64,000 nucleotides of DNA from Roseihalotalea indica. GTDB taxonomy: Bacteria; Bacteroidota; Bacteroidia; Cytophagales; Cyclobacteriaceae. Shown one piece after another: positions 46,546 through 55,503 of the stretch (within the stretch, counting starts at the first letter, position 1; each line of letters begins with the position of its first letter). A program made the position numbers and the translations under genes. The notes below the pieces were generated by a model. That model was not told where the DNA came from, did no database searches, and saw only the letters and a list, made by a program, of their open reading frames with translations. The DNA is taken from contig NZ_JAINFL010000007.1 of assembly GCF_022458895.1 (NCBI RefSeq), positions 62,001 to 126,000 on the forward strand, read 5' to 3'.

Positions 46546-48030
46546 ATGAATCTTACGAATAACTTATATACCAGTTCACTTGCCCTACTCACCGATTTTT
46601 ATCAAATCACCATGGCCTATGGCTATTGGAAGACGGGTATTGCAGAAAAGGAAAGCGTATTTAATTTATTTTATCGTAAAAATCCGTTCAACGGTGGTTT
46701 TGCTATCAACAGTGGACTATCGTATGTGATAGATTTGCTGAAGAGCTTTCGCTTTACTGATACGGATGTGTCTTATCTGGCAACCATTAATGGGCAGGAC
46801 AATAAGCCTCTTTTCGAGCCTGAATTCCTGGAATATCTCAAAAACCTTAAGTTCTCTTGTGATATTGACGCAATCCCTGAGGGAAAAGTCGTATTCCCTC
46901 ATGAGCCGTTGGTTCGGGTAAAGGGGCCCATTATTCAATGCCAGCTGATTGAGTCGCCACTGCTGAATATTATTAATTACCAGACCCTGATTGCCACCAA
47001 AGCGGCCCGAATTCATGTAGCTGCCAAGGGCGAGCCTGTGCTGGAATTTGGCTTGCGTCGAGCTCAGGGTATTGATGGAGCTATTGCTGCCAGCCGGGCC
47101 GCTTATATCGGAGGCTGTACTTCTACTTCCAATGTGCTGGCTGGCAAGCTCTTTGGCATTCCGGTGAGCGGCACCCATGCCCATAGCTGGATTATGGCCT
47201 TTGACGATGAGTTGAGTGCGTTTAAGGCCTACGCTGAAGCTATGCCTAATAACTGTATTCTTCTGGTTGATACCTATAACACTCTTGAGGGAGTAAAAAA
47301 GGCGGTTGAAGTGGGAAAAATCCTGCGAGAAAAAGGAAAAGAACTGCTAGGCGTACGCATTGACTCTGGTGATTTGGCTTATTTTAGTATTGAGGCTCGG
47401 AAACTACTGGATGAAGCCGGCTTCACCAATGCCAAAATTGTAGCCAGCAATGATCTGGACGAGAATATTATCAGCAGTTTACGCTCTCAGGATGCTAAAA
47501 TTGATGTGTGGGGCATCGGGACAAAGCTGGTGACGGCTTATGATCAGCCTGCCTTAGGCGCTGTGTACAAGCTTTCTGCCTTAAAAGAGGAAGATGGGTG
47601 GAAGTATAAGATAAAGTTGTCTGAGCAGGCTATAAAGGTGAACAACCCGGGCATCCAACAGGTGCGTCGTTTTTACTATGAGGAAAACGGTAGTAAGCAT
47701 CTGTTAGCAGACATGCTTTATGATACTCTACAGCCATTGGGAGACAAGCATAAAATTATTGACCCCATGGATATTACGCGTCGGAAAGTTATTCAGGCTG
47801 ATGAGGCATCTTTTGAAGAGCTTCTGATCCCCGTTTTTCGCGATGGCCAACCCGTTTATGAGTCACCCAATATTCAAACAATTCGAGATACTACACTACA
47901 AAGTCTAGCCGAACTGCCCAAAGGCGTAAAACGGTTTGTAAACCCGCACAGCTACCCAGTGGGGCTGGAAGAAAAACTGTTTACTACCAAAACTGATCTT
48001 ATACTAAAGCTGCGAAATTTGGCGGACTGA
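46546..48030 (+). CDS. pncB: Nicotinate phosphoribosyltransferase
   Basis: A 494-residue enzyme with the N-terminal LLTDFYQITMAYGYWK and the conserved GLRRAQGIDGAIAASRAAYIGG and GTHAHSWI regions. The last holds the phosphorylated His of the family. It makes nicotinate mononucleotide from nicotinate, PRPP and ATP in NAD salvage. nadE, which completes NAD synthesis, is nearby on the other strand. A hairpin for the opposite gene lies 13 nt downstream. Confidence 0.95.
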   Translation: MNLTNNLYTSSLALLTDFYQITMAYGYWKTGIAEKESVFNLFYRKNPFNGGFAINSGLSYVIDLLKSFRFTDTDVSYLATINGQDNKPLFEPEFLEYLKNLKFSCDIDAIPEGKVVFPHEPLVRVKGPIIQCQLIESPLLNIINYQTLIATKAARIHVAAKGEPVLEFGLRRAQGIDGAIAASRAAYIGGCTSTSNVLAGKLFGIPVSGTHAHSWIMAFDDELSAFKAYAEAMPNNCILLVDTYNTLEGVKKAVEVGKILREKGKELLGVRIDSGDLAYFSIEARKLLDEAGFTNAKIVASNDLDENIISSLRSQDAKIDVWGIGTKLVTAYDQPALGAVYKLSALKEEDGWKYKIKLSEQAIKVNNPGIQQVRRFYYEENGSKHLLADMLYDTLQPLGDKHKIIDPMDITRRKVIQADEASFEELLIPVFRDGQPVYESPNIQTIRDTTLQSLAELPKGVKRFVNPHSYPVGLEEKLFTTKTDLILKLRNLAD

Positions 48031-48042
48031 TTTTCATCAGGC

Positions 48043-48071
48043 AAAAAAAATACCCTCTTTTAAGAGCGTAT
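48043..48071 (-). terminator. Rho-independent terminator of the DUF4097-like gene
   Basis: On the minus strand, ATACGCTCTT pairs with AAGAGGGTAT (one mismatch). Eight U follow, from the A-run at 48043-48050. It lies 34 nt past the stop at 48106, and may also limit pncB read-through. Confidence 0.78.
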
Positions 48072-48105
48072 CACCATTGTTTCCTTTAAAAAAGCGGGCG
48101 TAGAG

Positions 48106-49008
48106 CTATTCAGCCATCATAAACTCTACATTTCCTACTGATACATCAATATCAAAAGAAGTCAGGTTCGCTGCATCCTGGCTATAATATTTATTGATAA
48201 AGGTGTTGTTCTGAATCTTACGAAATGATTTAGGCATCGTAATTCTACACAGAGGCGAATTATTTAACCGAACAATAACTGGGTTTTCTGTTTCAGGGAA
48301 AATTACTGTTAATGACCCTGCTCCAATACTCGCTTGCACCCGACTTGTCTGAATAATATCATCTGAAAAATTCATTGTTAACTTACCGAACCCAACATCA
48401 GCAATAATGTCTTTGGCGCGCGATAAGTTAATTTGATCAAGTTGGAGAACGCCCAGATCAACTTTGGTATACAATGTATCCATAGCCACCTCATTGGGAG
48501 TATTGGCCGCGTATCCGATTCGGATATTTGCGCTTCCAGTATTCACTTTCAGGTTTTCTACTGCTAAGCCTGAGAGATCTACCATAGAACTGCCCATTCC
48601 ATAATGTAGAGACAGATCATAAGAAACACTACGAGAAAGATAAATATACCAGGGCTTTTCCGGGCCAGTATTGTTAGCAGCAAATCCACCAAATACGTGG
48701 GCAGAAAGGCTCGAACTTAAATCTTTAGGGGTTCCGTCCTCAAAATCAAGTGTAACATTCCGAATGCCACTTTCTACTTCAGATTGCGCCACCGGGTTAA
48801 AGCCTGCCGAAGTTGGGTAGCCATATACACTGACTACATGGGTATTAAATGTGGAATTGATACGGCAATTAACAGTAGAAGCATTTACGTTGAGGCTCAC
48901 CTTCTCCTGCTCACCTACTGGGGCGATATGGAAGTGTTTCTTTTCCTGCGCTTTGCTTTCGGTTGCATAGAGCATAATTGAAGCAACCAATAAGGCATAT
49001 AATCTCAT
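48106..49008 (-). CDS. Exported DUF4097-like beta-helical (toast-rack) protein
   Basis: A 300-residue protein with a signal peptide (MRLYALLVASIMLYATESKA). The rest is repetitive beta-structure (VENLKVNTGSANIRIGY, KDIIADVGFGKLTMNF, VQASIGAGSLTVIFP), as in DUF4097/putative auto-transporter adhesin and toast-rack families. There is no catalytic motif. It is probably a periplasmic or surface structural or sensing protein. It is monocistronic with its own terminator. A distinct protein of the same general fold is encoded at 61991-62794. Confidence 0.68.
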   Translation of the reverse strand: MRLYALLVASIMLYATESKAQEKKHFHIAPVGEQEKVSLNVNASTVNCRINSTFNTHVVSVYGYPTSAGFNPVAQSEVESGIRNVTLDFEDGTPKDLSSSLSAHVFGGFAANNTGPEKPWYIYLSRSVSYDLSLHYGMGSSMVDLSGLAVENLKVNTGSANIRIGYAANTPNEVAMDTLYTKVDLGVLQLDQINLSRAKDIIADVGFGKLTMNFSDDIIQTSRVQASIGAGSLTVIFPETENPVIVRLNNSPLCRITMPKSFRKIQNNTFINKYYSQDAANLTSFDIDVSVGNVEFMMAE

Positions 49009-49152
49009 GTTGACTTACTACGGAAGTCAATAGAGAAAGGTTATAACTACCTAATAATTAGCAAGAAAGTATAATAAACTTTACTTTTTACTGTAATAAG
49101 AAAAGCCGGTACAATTAAGTAGCAATTATTATTCTACTAGGGAATTTTGCTA

Positions 49153-50304
49153 CTAGAAAAACTCCTTCATCCGTTCAAAGAAACTTTTGTCACTTTTGCC
49201 CGGCTGCGGTTGGAAGTTGGGTGCATCGCGTAATCCTTCCAGTATGCTTTTCTCTTCAGAAGTCAGGCTCTTTGGTGTCCATACATTAACGTGGATTAAC
49301 TGATCGCCTTTGCCATAACCGTTAATGTCCTGAATGCCCTTACCGCGTAGTCGCAATATTCGGCCACTTTGGGTGCCTGCATCAATTTTAATCTTTACTT
49401 TTCCATCAACGGTTGGAACTTCAACGGAAGTGCCCATACAAGCATCAATAAAACTGATATGCAGATCGTATACGATGTTTGTTCCATCGCGTTTTAGTTC
49501 TTCATCCTCAGTCTCCTCAATCACAATCAGCAGATCACCGGGCACTCCGCCTCGTTTAGGCACATTACCTTTGCCAGACATGGAAAGCTGCATACCTTCG
49601 CCAACTCCCTCCGGAATTTTGACTGAGATTACTTCTTCTTCAAGAATACGACCTTCACCGTGGCAATTACCACAACGCTCGTCTACTAGTTTACCTTCAC
49701 CACCGCAGTTAGGACAGGTATTCGCAGATACCATTTGGCCCAGCATCGTATTGACTACCTTTCGGATTTGCCCGCTTCCACTACAGGTAGGGCAGGTGCG
49801 GAGCGCTGTGCCGTGTTCAGCACCATTTCCGCCGCATACATCGCAGGTATGATAGCGTTTTACTTTAATTTTCTTCTCAACACCATGAGCAATCTCATCC
49901 AGTGTTAATTTCAGTTTAATACGTAGATTGGAGCCTCGTCTTTGGCGAGAAGAGCGGCCACCGCCACCAAAAAAGCTTTCGAAAGGGCTGCCGCTGCCAC
50001 CAAAGATATCTCCAAACTGAGAGAAAATATCATCCATGGACATACCGCTACCTCCGAAGCCTCCAGCGCCCGCACCACCGCGGACGCCATCATGCCCAAA
50101 GCGGTCATAACGTTGGCGCTTGTCAGCATCGGATAGCACTTCGTAAGCTTCAGCAGCTTCCTTAAATTGATCTTCTGCTTCGGGGTTATCCGGATTCTTA
50201 TCGGGGTGAAATTTAATGGCTGTCTTACGATAAGCCTTTTTGATCTCATCCTGAGAAGCATCGCGGGAAACTCCTAATATTTCGTAATAGTCTCTTTTTG
50301 ACAT
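49153..50304 (-). CDS. dnaJ: Chaperone DnaJ
   Basis: A 383-residue type-I J protein: J domain with HPD (33-35), Gly/Phe-rich region, and a zinc-finger domain of four CxxCxGxG repeats ([32 protein letters not shown]). The two C-terminal substrate domains follow. It delivers clients to DnaK and stimulates its ATPase. It follows grpE by 9 nt on the same strand. dnaK is not in the window. Confidence 0.97.
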   Translation of the reverse strand: MSKRDYYEILGVSRDASQDEIKKAYRKTAIKFHPDKNPDNPEAEDQFKEAAEAYEVLSDADKRQRYDRFGHDGVRGGAGAGGFGGSGMSMDDIFSQFGDIFGGSGSPFESFFGGGGRSSRQRRGSNLRIKLKLTLDEIAHGVEKKIKVKRYHTCDVCGGNGAEHGTALRTCPTCSGSGQIRKVVNTMLGQMVSANTCPNCGGEGKLVDERCGNCHGEGRILEEEVISVKIPEGVGEGMQLSMSGKGNVPKRGGVPGDLLIVIEETEDEELKRDGTNIVYDLHISFIDACMGTSVEVPTVDGKVKIKIDAGTQSGRILRLRGKGIQDINGYGKGDQLIHVNVWTPKSLTSEEKSILEGLRDAPNFQPQPGKSDKSFFERMKEFF

Positions 50305-50313
50305 AAGTCTGTT

Positions 50314-50928
50314 TTATGATCCAATCACAACTTTTGCGTAGCGGAGCACTTTATCACCCATAAAATACCCTCCTTCGATAACGTCCACTACCTTTCCTTT
50401 TAATTCTTCACTCGGTGCCGGGGTTTGTACTACCGCTTCGTGATACTCACTGTCAAAGTCACTTCCCTGCGATACCTCCATCCGGGTAAGACCTTTCTGC
50501 TCCAGTATCTTTAACATCTTCTGGTGTACCAGTTGTATGCCTTCGTACATCGGCGCTACAGCTTCGTTATCTTTGAATATATCCAGTGACCGCTCAAAGT
50601 CATCTACTACCGGAAGTAAGGCAGAGACAATATCTTCACTGGCGGTTTTGATCAGCGTGCTTCGCTCCTTAGCCGTACGGCGACGAAAGTTTTCAAATTC
50701 AGCGTATAAACGGAGGTATTTGTCCTTAGCTTCAGCAATGGCTATTTCCGCATTGTCTGCTTCGGATGTCTCTTCGGAAGCTTCTTCGTTTTGCGGTTGC
50801 TCATTCAACTGCTCAGATTCCATGTCAGGGGTTTCCTGCTCCTGGCTTTCGTTATTTATGTCTTCGTTCGTAGTTCTATCTTCTACCATAGGATCATTCT
50901 CTGGCTTTTGGTTCTCTTTATCTACCAT
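50314..50928 (-). CDS. grpE: Nucleotide exchange factor GrpE
   Basis: I start at the ATG at 50928 (MVDKENQKPEND). The frame continues 20 codons further, but those residues look like leader sequence. The 204-residue product has an acidic low-complexity N-terminus, a long coiled coil (LRLYAEFENFRRRTAKER) and the beta-wing domain ending DKVLRYAKVVIG. It releases ADP from DnaK. It is 81 nt after obg and 9 nt before dnaJ. Confidence 0.95.
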   Translation of the reverse strand: MVDKENQKPENDPMVEDRTTNEDINNESQEQETPDMESEQLNEQPQNEEASEETSEADNAEIAIAEAKDKYLRLYAEFENFRRRTAKERSTLIKTASEDIVSALLPVVDDFERSLDIFKDNEAVAPMYEGIQLVHQKMLKILEQKGLTRMEVSQGSDFDSEYHEAVVQTPAPSEELKGKVVDVIEGGYFMGDKVLRYAKVVIGS

Positions 50929-51009
50929 CGTTTCAAACTTTTGGTTCAAGAAACGTTTGTTAGACGGCAACTTTTTTGCCAAGCTCACAACTATGACAGA
51001 TTGACAGAT

Positions 51010-52002
51010 TTAGGCGTGCAGGGTTTGCCAAATAAGATCTTTGAGCTCTTGAATATGGTACTGGCTGACAGATGAGATGAAAATGAAGGGGAGGGATACG
51101 TCAATTTCTGACCGGATGGCGGTCTGAAGTTCTTCGTCTAATAAATCAGCTTTGGAAATGGCTAACAATCGCTTTTTATCCAGCATTTCAGGATTATAAG
51201 CTTCAAGTTCCTGCAATAGCGTTTGGTATTCCTGGTTAATGTCATCCGCATCAGCCGGGATGAGAAACAATAGGATAGAGTTTCGTTCAATATGACGCAA
51301 GAAGCGCGTGCCCAGCCCTTTGCCTTCTGCTGCACCTTCAATAATTCCAGGTATATCAGCCACAATAAACGACTGGAAGTCTCTATATTCTACTACTCCC
51401 AGGTTTGGGGTAAGGGTGGTAAAAGGGTAATCGGCAATTTCTGGTTTGGCTGCGGAAATTACAGAGAGTAATGTTGATTTTCCGGCATTAGGAAAACCGA
51501 TCAGCCCAACATCAGCCAGCACCTTCAATTCTAGAATGAACCAGGCTTCCTTATTGGGCTCGCCTGGCTGGGCATAGTGCGGAGACTGGTTAGTAGACGA
51601 CTTAAAATGATCGTTGCCCAAACCGCCGCGGCCACCTTCCAGAATAATCACTTCCTGTCCATCTTCTGTAATCTCAGCAACAACTTCGTCAGTTTCATCC
51701 AGCCGGGCTATAGTGCCCAACGGCACTTCCAGGATAATATCTTCGCCTTGAGCTCCGGATTTCCGGGAAGGGCCACCGCCTTCTCCGTTTTTAGCCATAA
51801 CATGCTTCCGGTATTTCAAATGCAGTAAGGTCCAGAGTTGAGTGTTACCCCGCAGGATGATATGGCCGCCTCGTCCGCCATCACCGCCATCCGGCCCTCC
51901 CTTAGGAACAAATTTCTCCCGGCGAAAATGAGCCGAACCCGCTCCACCTTTACCCGATCGGGCATGAAATTTTACGTAGTCGATGAAGTTGGGTGAAGAC
52001 AT
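51010..52002 (-). CDS. obg: GTPase Obg
   Basis: A 330-residue GTPase with the glycine-rich Obg fold ([27 protein letters not shown]). The G domain has P-loop GFPNAGKST, switch [18 protein letters not shown] and a SKADLL specificity motif. The C-terminal extra domain of some Obg proteins is missing, as in other Bacteroidota. It has a role in late 50S ribosome assembly. It lies between adk and grpE on the same strand. Confidence 0.95.
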   Translation of the reverse strand: MSSPNFIDYVKFHARSGKGGAGSAHFRREKFVPKGGPDGGDGGRGGHIILRGNTQLWTLLHLKYRKHVMAKNGEGGGPSRKSGAQGEDIILEVPLGTIARLDETDEVVAEITEDGQEVIILEGGRGGLGNDHFKSSTNQSPHYAQPGEPNKEAWFILELKVLADVGLIGFPNAGKSTLLSVISAAKPEIADYPFTTLTPNLGVVEYRDFQSFIVADIPGIIEGAAEGKGLGTRFLRHIERNSILLFLIPADADDINQEYQTLLQELEAYNPEMLDKKRLLAISKADLLDEELQTAIRSEIDVSLPFIFISSVSQYHIQELKDLIWQTLHA

Positions 52003-52036
52003 TTAAGTAGGGGAATGGTGTAAGTGTTCGATTGCC

Positions 52037-52051
52037 AAATGGCTGATTGTT
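52037..52051. repeat. 15-nt intergenic word, copy 1
   Basis: AAATGGCTGATTGTT occurs here between adk and obg, again at 62822-62836, and inverted at 60752-60766. All three are intergenic. Confidence 0.6.
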
Positions 52052-52173
52052 AATTGTTTTAGGTTTTTATAGAGACGCTATGAAGCAGCCTTAATCTGGC
52101 GTTGTTCACTCATGTGTTTAAGTCAAGGCTTTCTGTTACGCTCTCCCTTTTCCAACCACCCAGCTTTGCGCTT

Positions 52174-52755
52174 TTACAAGGCTTGTAGCCGCTGGATAGA
52201 TTCTTTAATGCGGGTATAGATAGCATCAATAGTACCTACACCATCAATTTGTACGTAGCGGCCCTGCGTTTCATAATAGTTGGCTACGGGCAGGGTCTCA
52301 TTTTTATAGACGTCCAGACGCGTAGCAATTTTGTTGGTATCCTGATCATCAACCCGGCCTGAGGTTTTTCCTCGCTCAATAATTCGTTGTATGAGTTCAT
52401 TATCGGGCACAGAGAGGGCGATCATCCCGGTAATGGGGGTGTTCTTTTGGTTAAGCAGATCATCCAGTGCTTTTGCCTGAGGAATAGTGCGGGGAAAGCC
52501 ATCGAAGATAATTCCGTTAGGGTTATTTTCTTCTTTAAGCTTATCATCCACCATGTCAATTACCAGTTGGTCGGGTACCAAGCGCCCTTCATCCATAAAG
52601 GCTTTGGCTCGTTTACCCAGCTCGGTTCCTTCGCCTAAGTGTTTTCGGAACAAATCGCCGGTGGAAATATGCGTGAGCTGAAATTCTTCAATCAGTTTCG
52701 CGCTTTGAGTTCCTTTTCCTGCGCCCGGAGGGCCAAATAGTACAATATTTAACAT
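52174..52755 (-). CDS. adk: Adenylate kinase
   Basis: A 193-residue short-form enzyme: P-loop FGPPGAGKGTQ near the start, IFDGFPRTIPQA in the middle and a short LID without zinc cysteines (GRVDDQDTN). It interconverts ATP + AMP and 2 ADP in the cytoplasm. It lies 154 nt after hpt and 171 nt before obg. Confidence 0.96.
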   Translation of the reverse strand: MLNIVLFGPPGAGKGTQSAKLIEEFQLTHISTGDLFRKHLGEGTELGKRAKAFMDEGRLVPDQLVIDMVDDKLKEENNPNGIIFDGFPRTIPQAKALDDLLNQKNTPITGMIALSVPDNELIQRIIERGKTSGRVDDQDTNKIATRLDVYKNETLPVANYYETQGRYVQIDGVGTIDAIYTRIKESIQRLQAL

Positions 52756-52909
52756 GGGTACCGTAATTCTATATACAATATATAATAAGGCAAGTTTACG
52801 ACACTAGGTTCGGAAACGAAAATTTTTCTTTTGTGGCAGGTAAAACACTTTATGCATTTATCCTATAGAATATAAGTGGTAACAGGTTGAAAGTCAGAGG
52901 GTAAGTGTG

Positions 52910-53437
52910 CTACTTGGCGATTTTGTAGATACTGCACAGGTTGCGGCCAAACCCATCGTAGTCTAATCCATACCCCACCACAAAGTCGTTAGGAATGCGG
53001 AAGCCAACATAGGGTAGCTCAATGGGGTGCTTTAATGCATCGGGTTTGAATAATAAGGTGGCAATGGAAATACTTTTGGGGTTTTCCTCCGTAAGTTGCT
53101 GCAACAGAAAACGAATGGTATTTCCTGAGTCTACAATGTCTTCTACAATAATTACGTGCCGATCTTGAATAGGCACTTCCAGTCCAATAAACTTGCGGTG
53201 TTCGCCAGTTGACTGAAGTTTCTCATAAGACTTTACTTTTACGAAAGTAACCTCCGATGGAATAGTGACGTGCCGGACCAGATCGGCCATAAACATAAAA
53301 GCACCATTCAGGATAGCGATAAAGACCGGATCTTTTCCTGCGTAATCCCGGTCAATGGCCTCTGCTAATTTCTTTAACTGCTGTTGTATTTGGTCTTCTG
53401 ATAAATAAGGCTCGAAGTCAAGGTCTTTAATGCGCAT
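52910..53437 (-). CDS. hpt: Hypoxanthine phosphoribosyltransferase
   Basis: A 175-residue PRTase with the PRPP-binding motif VIIVEDIVDSGNTI and the C-terminal YVGFRIPNDFVVGYGLDY that contacts the purine. It salvages hypoxanthine or guanine to IMP or GMP. It follows the M42 peptidase gene by 14 nt on the same strand and precedes adk, another nucleotide enzyme. Confidence 0.94.
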   Translation of the reverse strand: MRIKDLDFEPYLSEDQIQQQLKKLAEAIDRDYAGKDPVFIAILNGAFMFMADLVRHVTIPSEVTFVKVKSYEKLQSTGEHRKFIGLEVPIQDRHVIIVEDIVDSGNTIRFLLQQLTEENPKSISIATLLFKPDALKHPIELPYVGFRIPNDFVVGYGLDYDGFGRNLCSIYKIAK

Positions 53438-53451
53438 AGGGACTAAAGCAG

Positions 53452-54402
53452 TTATAAATTTTCTATAAGATAGCGGTGCAGGGCAATCATGCAGGTGGCA
53501 TCGTACTGGTGCACTTTCTCGTTAGGGGAATGGGCATTGGCTACCGGCGCCCCCACAAAGCACCAATCAAAAGGGTAGGGCGAAAGTTGAAGTTCCCGCC
53601 CATCACTCGATCCTTCTCCTTCTACTTCCAGTTGATAAGGTATGCCCGACTGATCGGCCAATGCTACAATTTGGTTGACAAAAGAACGACGCGGAATGTT
53701 TCGGTCGCGTAATGAAATGACGGCTCCCTCGCCATGATGAACTCCGTCGGAAGTCCAGGTGACGTCGGAGATCAGCGATTTGGTAACGCCGTATTTTTCA
53801 AAAATATAGTTAGCCAGGTAGGGAACGGACCCGCCACCGTGCTCTTCCCAACAGCTGAAAACCAAAATTCCATGCTCCAGTGTTTCAGCAATTTTTAACA
53901 GGTTATAAACTCCTAACCGGTTGTCAAGATAGCTGCTCTGAATGTAATCGTCGGTTTCCCGAAAATCACACTCAAAAACCAGCTCAGTGCCCCGGGCAAT
54001 ACCCCTTCCAAACTTGTAACGCACCTGCTTGTATTTATCCTGCTTGCCTTCGTACACCAATAATTCACAAAAAATAGGACCCAGATGGTCTTCGCCTACC
54101 AGTTTGTAACCTTCTTCTGCTTTCGGACTACCAATGGGCACCAACTGATCTTGATAACGTACGGTATACCCGACTGTATCCATATGGGCAAAGACGGCGG
54201 TACGAGGTTCACCGAAGACCAGCAGCATACAATCCTGAAACTCGGGGCCTTCTACCACGGTAGGCTGTACCTTCCAAGTTTCCTGATGCTGGTGCACATA
54301 TTCCAGAATAAACTCCTTCAGTGCGGATTCGTTTCCTGACGGAGCATGAACCTGGCACAAGCGACGTAATACCTGCCAATCAGTAGGGCGGTGTAAGTTC
54401 AT
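53452..54402 (-). CDS. M42-type aminopeptidase-like protein
   Basis: A 316-residue protein with the di-zinc ligands of MH-clan peptidases: His73 and Asp75 (FAHMDTVGYT), Asp in SYLDNRLG, the catalytic Glu pair in CWEEHGGG, SDVTWTSDG and a final His (NAHSPNEKVH). The M42/M20 family removes N-terminal residues from peptides. It is the first gene of a run through hpt. Exact specificity is unknown. Confidence 0.85.
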   Translation of the reverse strand: MNLHRPTDWQVLRRLCQVHAPSGNESALKEFILEYVHQHQETWKVQPTVVEGPEFQDCMLLVFGEPRTAVFAHMDTVGYTVRYQDQLVPIGSPKAEEGYKLVGEDHLGPIFCELLVYEGKQDKYKQVRYKFGRGIARGTELVFECDFRETDDYIQSSYLDNRLGVYNLLKIAETLEHGILVFSCWEEHGGGSVPYLANYIFEKYGVTKSLISDVTWTSDGVHHGEGAVISLRDRNIPRRSFVNQIVALADQSGIPYQLEVEGEGSSDGRELQLSPYPFDWCFVGAPVANAHSPNEKVHQYDATCMIALHRYLIENL

Positions 54403-54479
54403 AAACTTAGTGGTTACCGTTAATAGTATTTACTATTTGCTGGGCTATCTATTCTTTGAATGAGAGTTAACGATCTTCT

Positions 54480-54878
54480 CTAGAAAGGAAGATCGTCTTC
54501 ATCGTCGCTGGCTGAAAACAAAGCATCATCATTTCCGGATGATTTGGTGGAGCTGCTTGAAGAGGATGATGGTGGTGGGGGAGCAGGTGCTTCAGAAGAA
54601 GAGGCAGGTTGAAGACGCCAGGCCTGCAAAGAATTAAAGTACTTGGTGTTTCCCTGGGGGTCTACCCATTTTCGTCCTTTCAGGTTAAAGCTGATCATAA
54701 TCTCCTGACCTACCTGAAAGCTATCCAGTAAGTCGCAACGGTCCTGAATACACTCAAATTTCACATATTCCGGGTATTGGGGGTTATCGGCGTACTCCAC
54801 CACAAATTCACGTTTTCGGAAACTATCTGTCACTTGTGTGGTATCCGATAGTTCAATAAGTTTTCCTTGAATTTCCAT
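54480..54878 (-). CDS. DUF3127 OB-fold protein with SSB-like acidic tail
   Basis: A 132-residue protein. Residues 1-90 match DUF3127 (PF11325; MEIQGKLIELSDTTQVTDSF, REFVVEYADN, FNLKGRKWVDPQG, FNSLQAWRLQ), a predicted single-strand-DNA-binding OB-like fold. A Pro/Ser-rich linker follows and the protein ends in DDEDDLPF (125-132), like the D-x-P-F tip of SSB. SSB tips recruit replication and repair proteins, so a similar role is plausible. It lies 77 nt upstream of the M42 peptidase gene on the same strand. Confidence 0.85.
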   Translation of the reverse strand: MEIQGKLIELSDTTQVTDSFRKREFVVEYADNPQYPEYVKFECIQDRCDLLDSFQVGQEIMISFNLKGRKWVDPQGNTKYFNSLQAWRLQPASSSEAPAPPPPSSSSSSSTKSSGNDDALFSASDDEDDLPF

Positions 54879-55216
54879 AGGGCTAATTTAATCTTGGGCC
54901 TCGTAAAAAAATACAAAAATGTAGATTCATTTTGATTAAACAAACCGAATTGGTATTATTCATGCTTCTTTAAAATAGAAGACCTCCTAGTACCCTCACC
55001 CGAACCTGTCGTGTACTGTTTACCCTGGAATTGCTGAAAAATCGGAGAAATAAAATACCTCCGAAGAAACTAACTGATTAAGATTATCATTCTTTCCGAA
55101 AAGGAGCGCTTTGCGATAAAACAGGTTCAGTTTTTGATACCTGAATCACGAGCCAGATGTGCTACAAGTCAGATTAATCATACGTTAGTTAATAACCGAG
55201 ATAACCCCAGTTCGTC
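54879..55216. other. Intergenic gap between divergent genes, nothing recognised
   Basis: About 340 bp between the DUF3127 gene and the small membrane protein gene. No gene, convincing promoter or repeat was identified. Confidence 0.45.
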
Positions 55217-55438
55217 ATGACCCTTGATTACATCATTCTGTTTTTCTTATTTCTGTTAGCGCTTACGCTAGTGCTGTTGAAGATTATCCGAGATGAGCGT
55301 TCCAACAGTTCTAATAACGATGGTGGGTTGCCTTTTGAGTGGGACGTACCGGAGCTGGATCTTCCCCCCGGAGTGATCTTACCAATTGATGGGCCGGTGC
55401 GAGAACGTGACGAAGTAGAAGAACCTTCTATGGCTTAA
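55217..55438 (+). CDS. Small single-pass membrane protein, 73 aa
   Basis: A 73-residue protein with one N-terminal hydrophobic helix (YIILFFLFLLALTLVLLKII) and a Pro/Asp/Glu-rich tail (WDVPELDLPPGVILP). No domain is recognised. It ends 10 nt before a strong terminator that is shared with amt. It looks coding by composition and by the clean stop-terminator arrangement. It may act as a small inner-membrane anchor, but the role is unknown. Confidence 0.62.
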   Translation: MTLDYIILFFLFLLALTLVLLKIIRDERSNSSNNDGGLPFEWDVPELDLPPGVILPIDGPVRERDEVEEPSMA

Positions 55439-55442
55439 AAAT

Positions 55443-55473
55443 AAAAAAACACCTGCCTCGGTAAGCAGGTGTT
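55443..55473 (-). terminator. Bidirectional terminator between amt and the small membrane protein
   Basis: AACACCTGC (55448-55456) pairs exactly with GCAGGTGTT (55465-55473). On the minus strand a U-run follows (A-run 55443-55449), so it is best suited to end the amt transcript. It also lies just after the 55217-55438 gene. Confidence 0.9.
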
Positions 55474-55503
55474 TCCTGTAATATACAGTTTGGTTTTATA
55501 TTC

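Noticed and set aside
49334..49852. 172-codon antisense frame over dnaJ
   Set aside because: It is opposite a certain gene and its Ser/Pro/Arg composition reflects the reverse of Gly/Glu codons.
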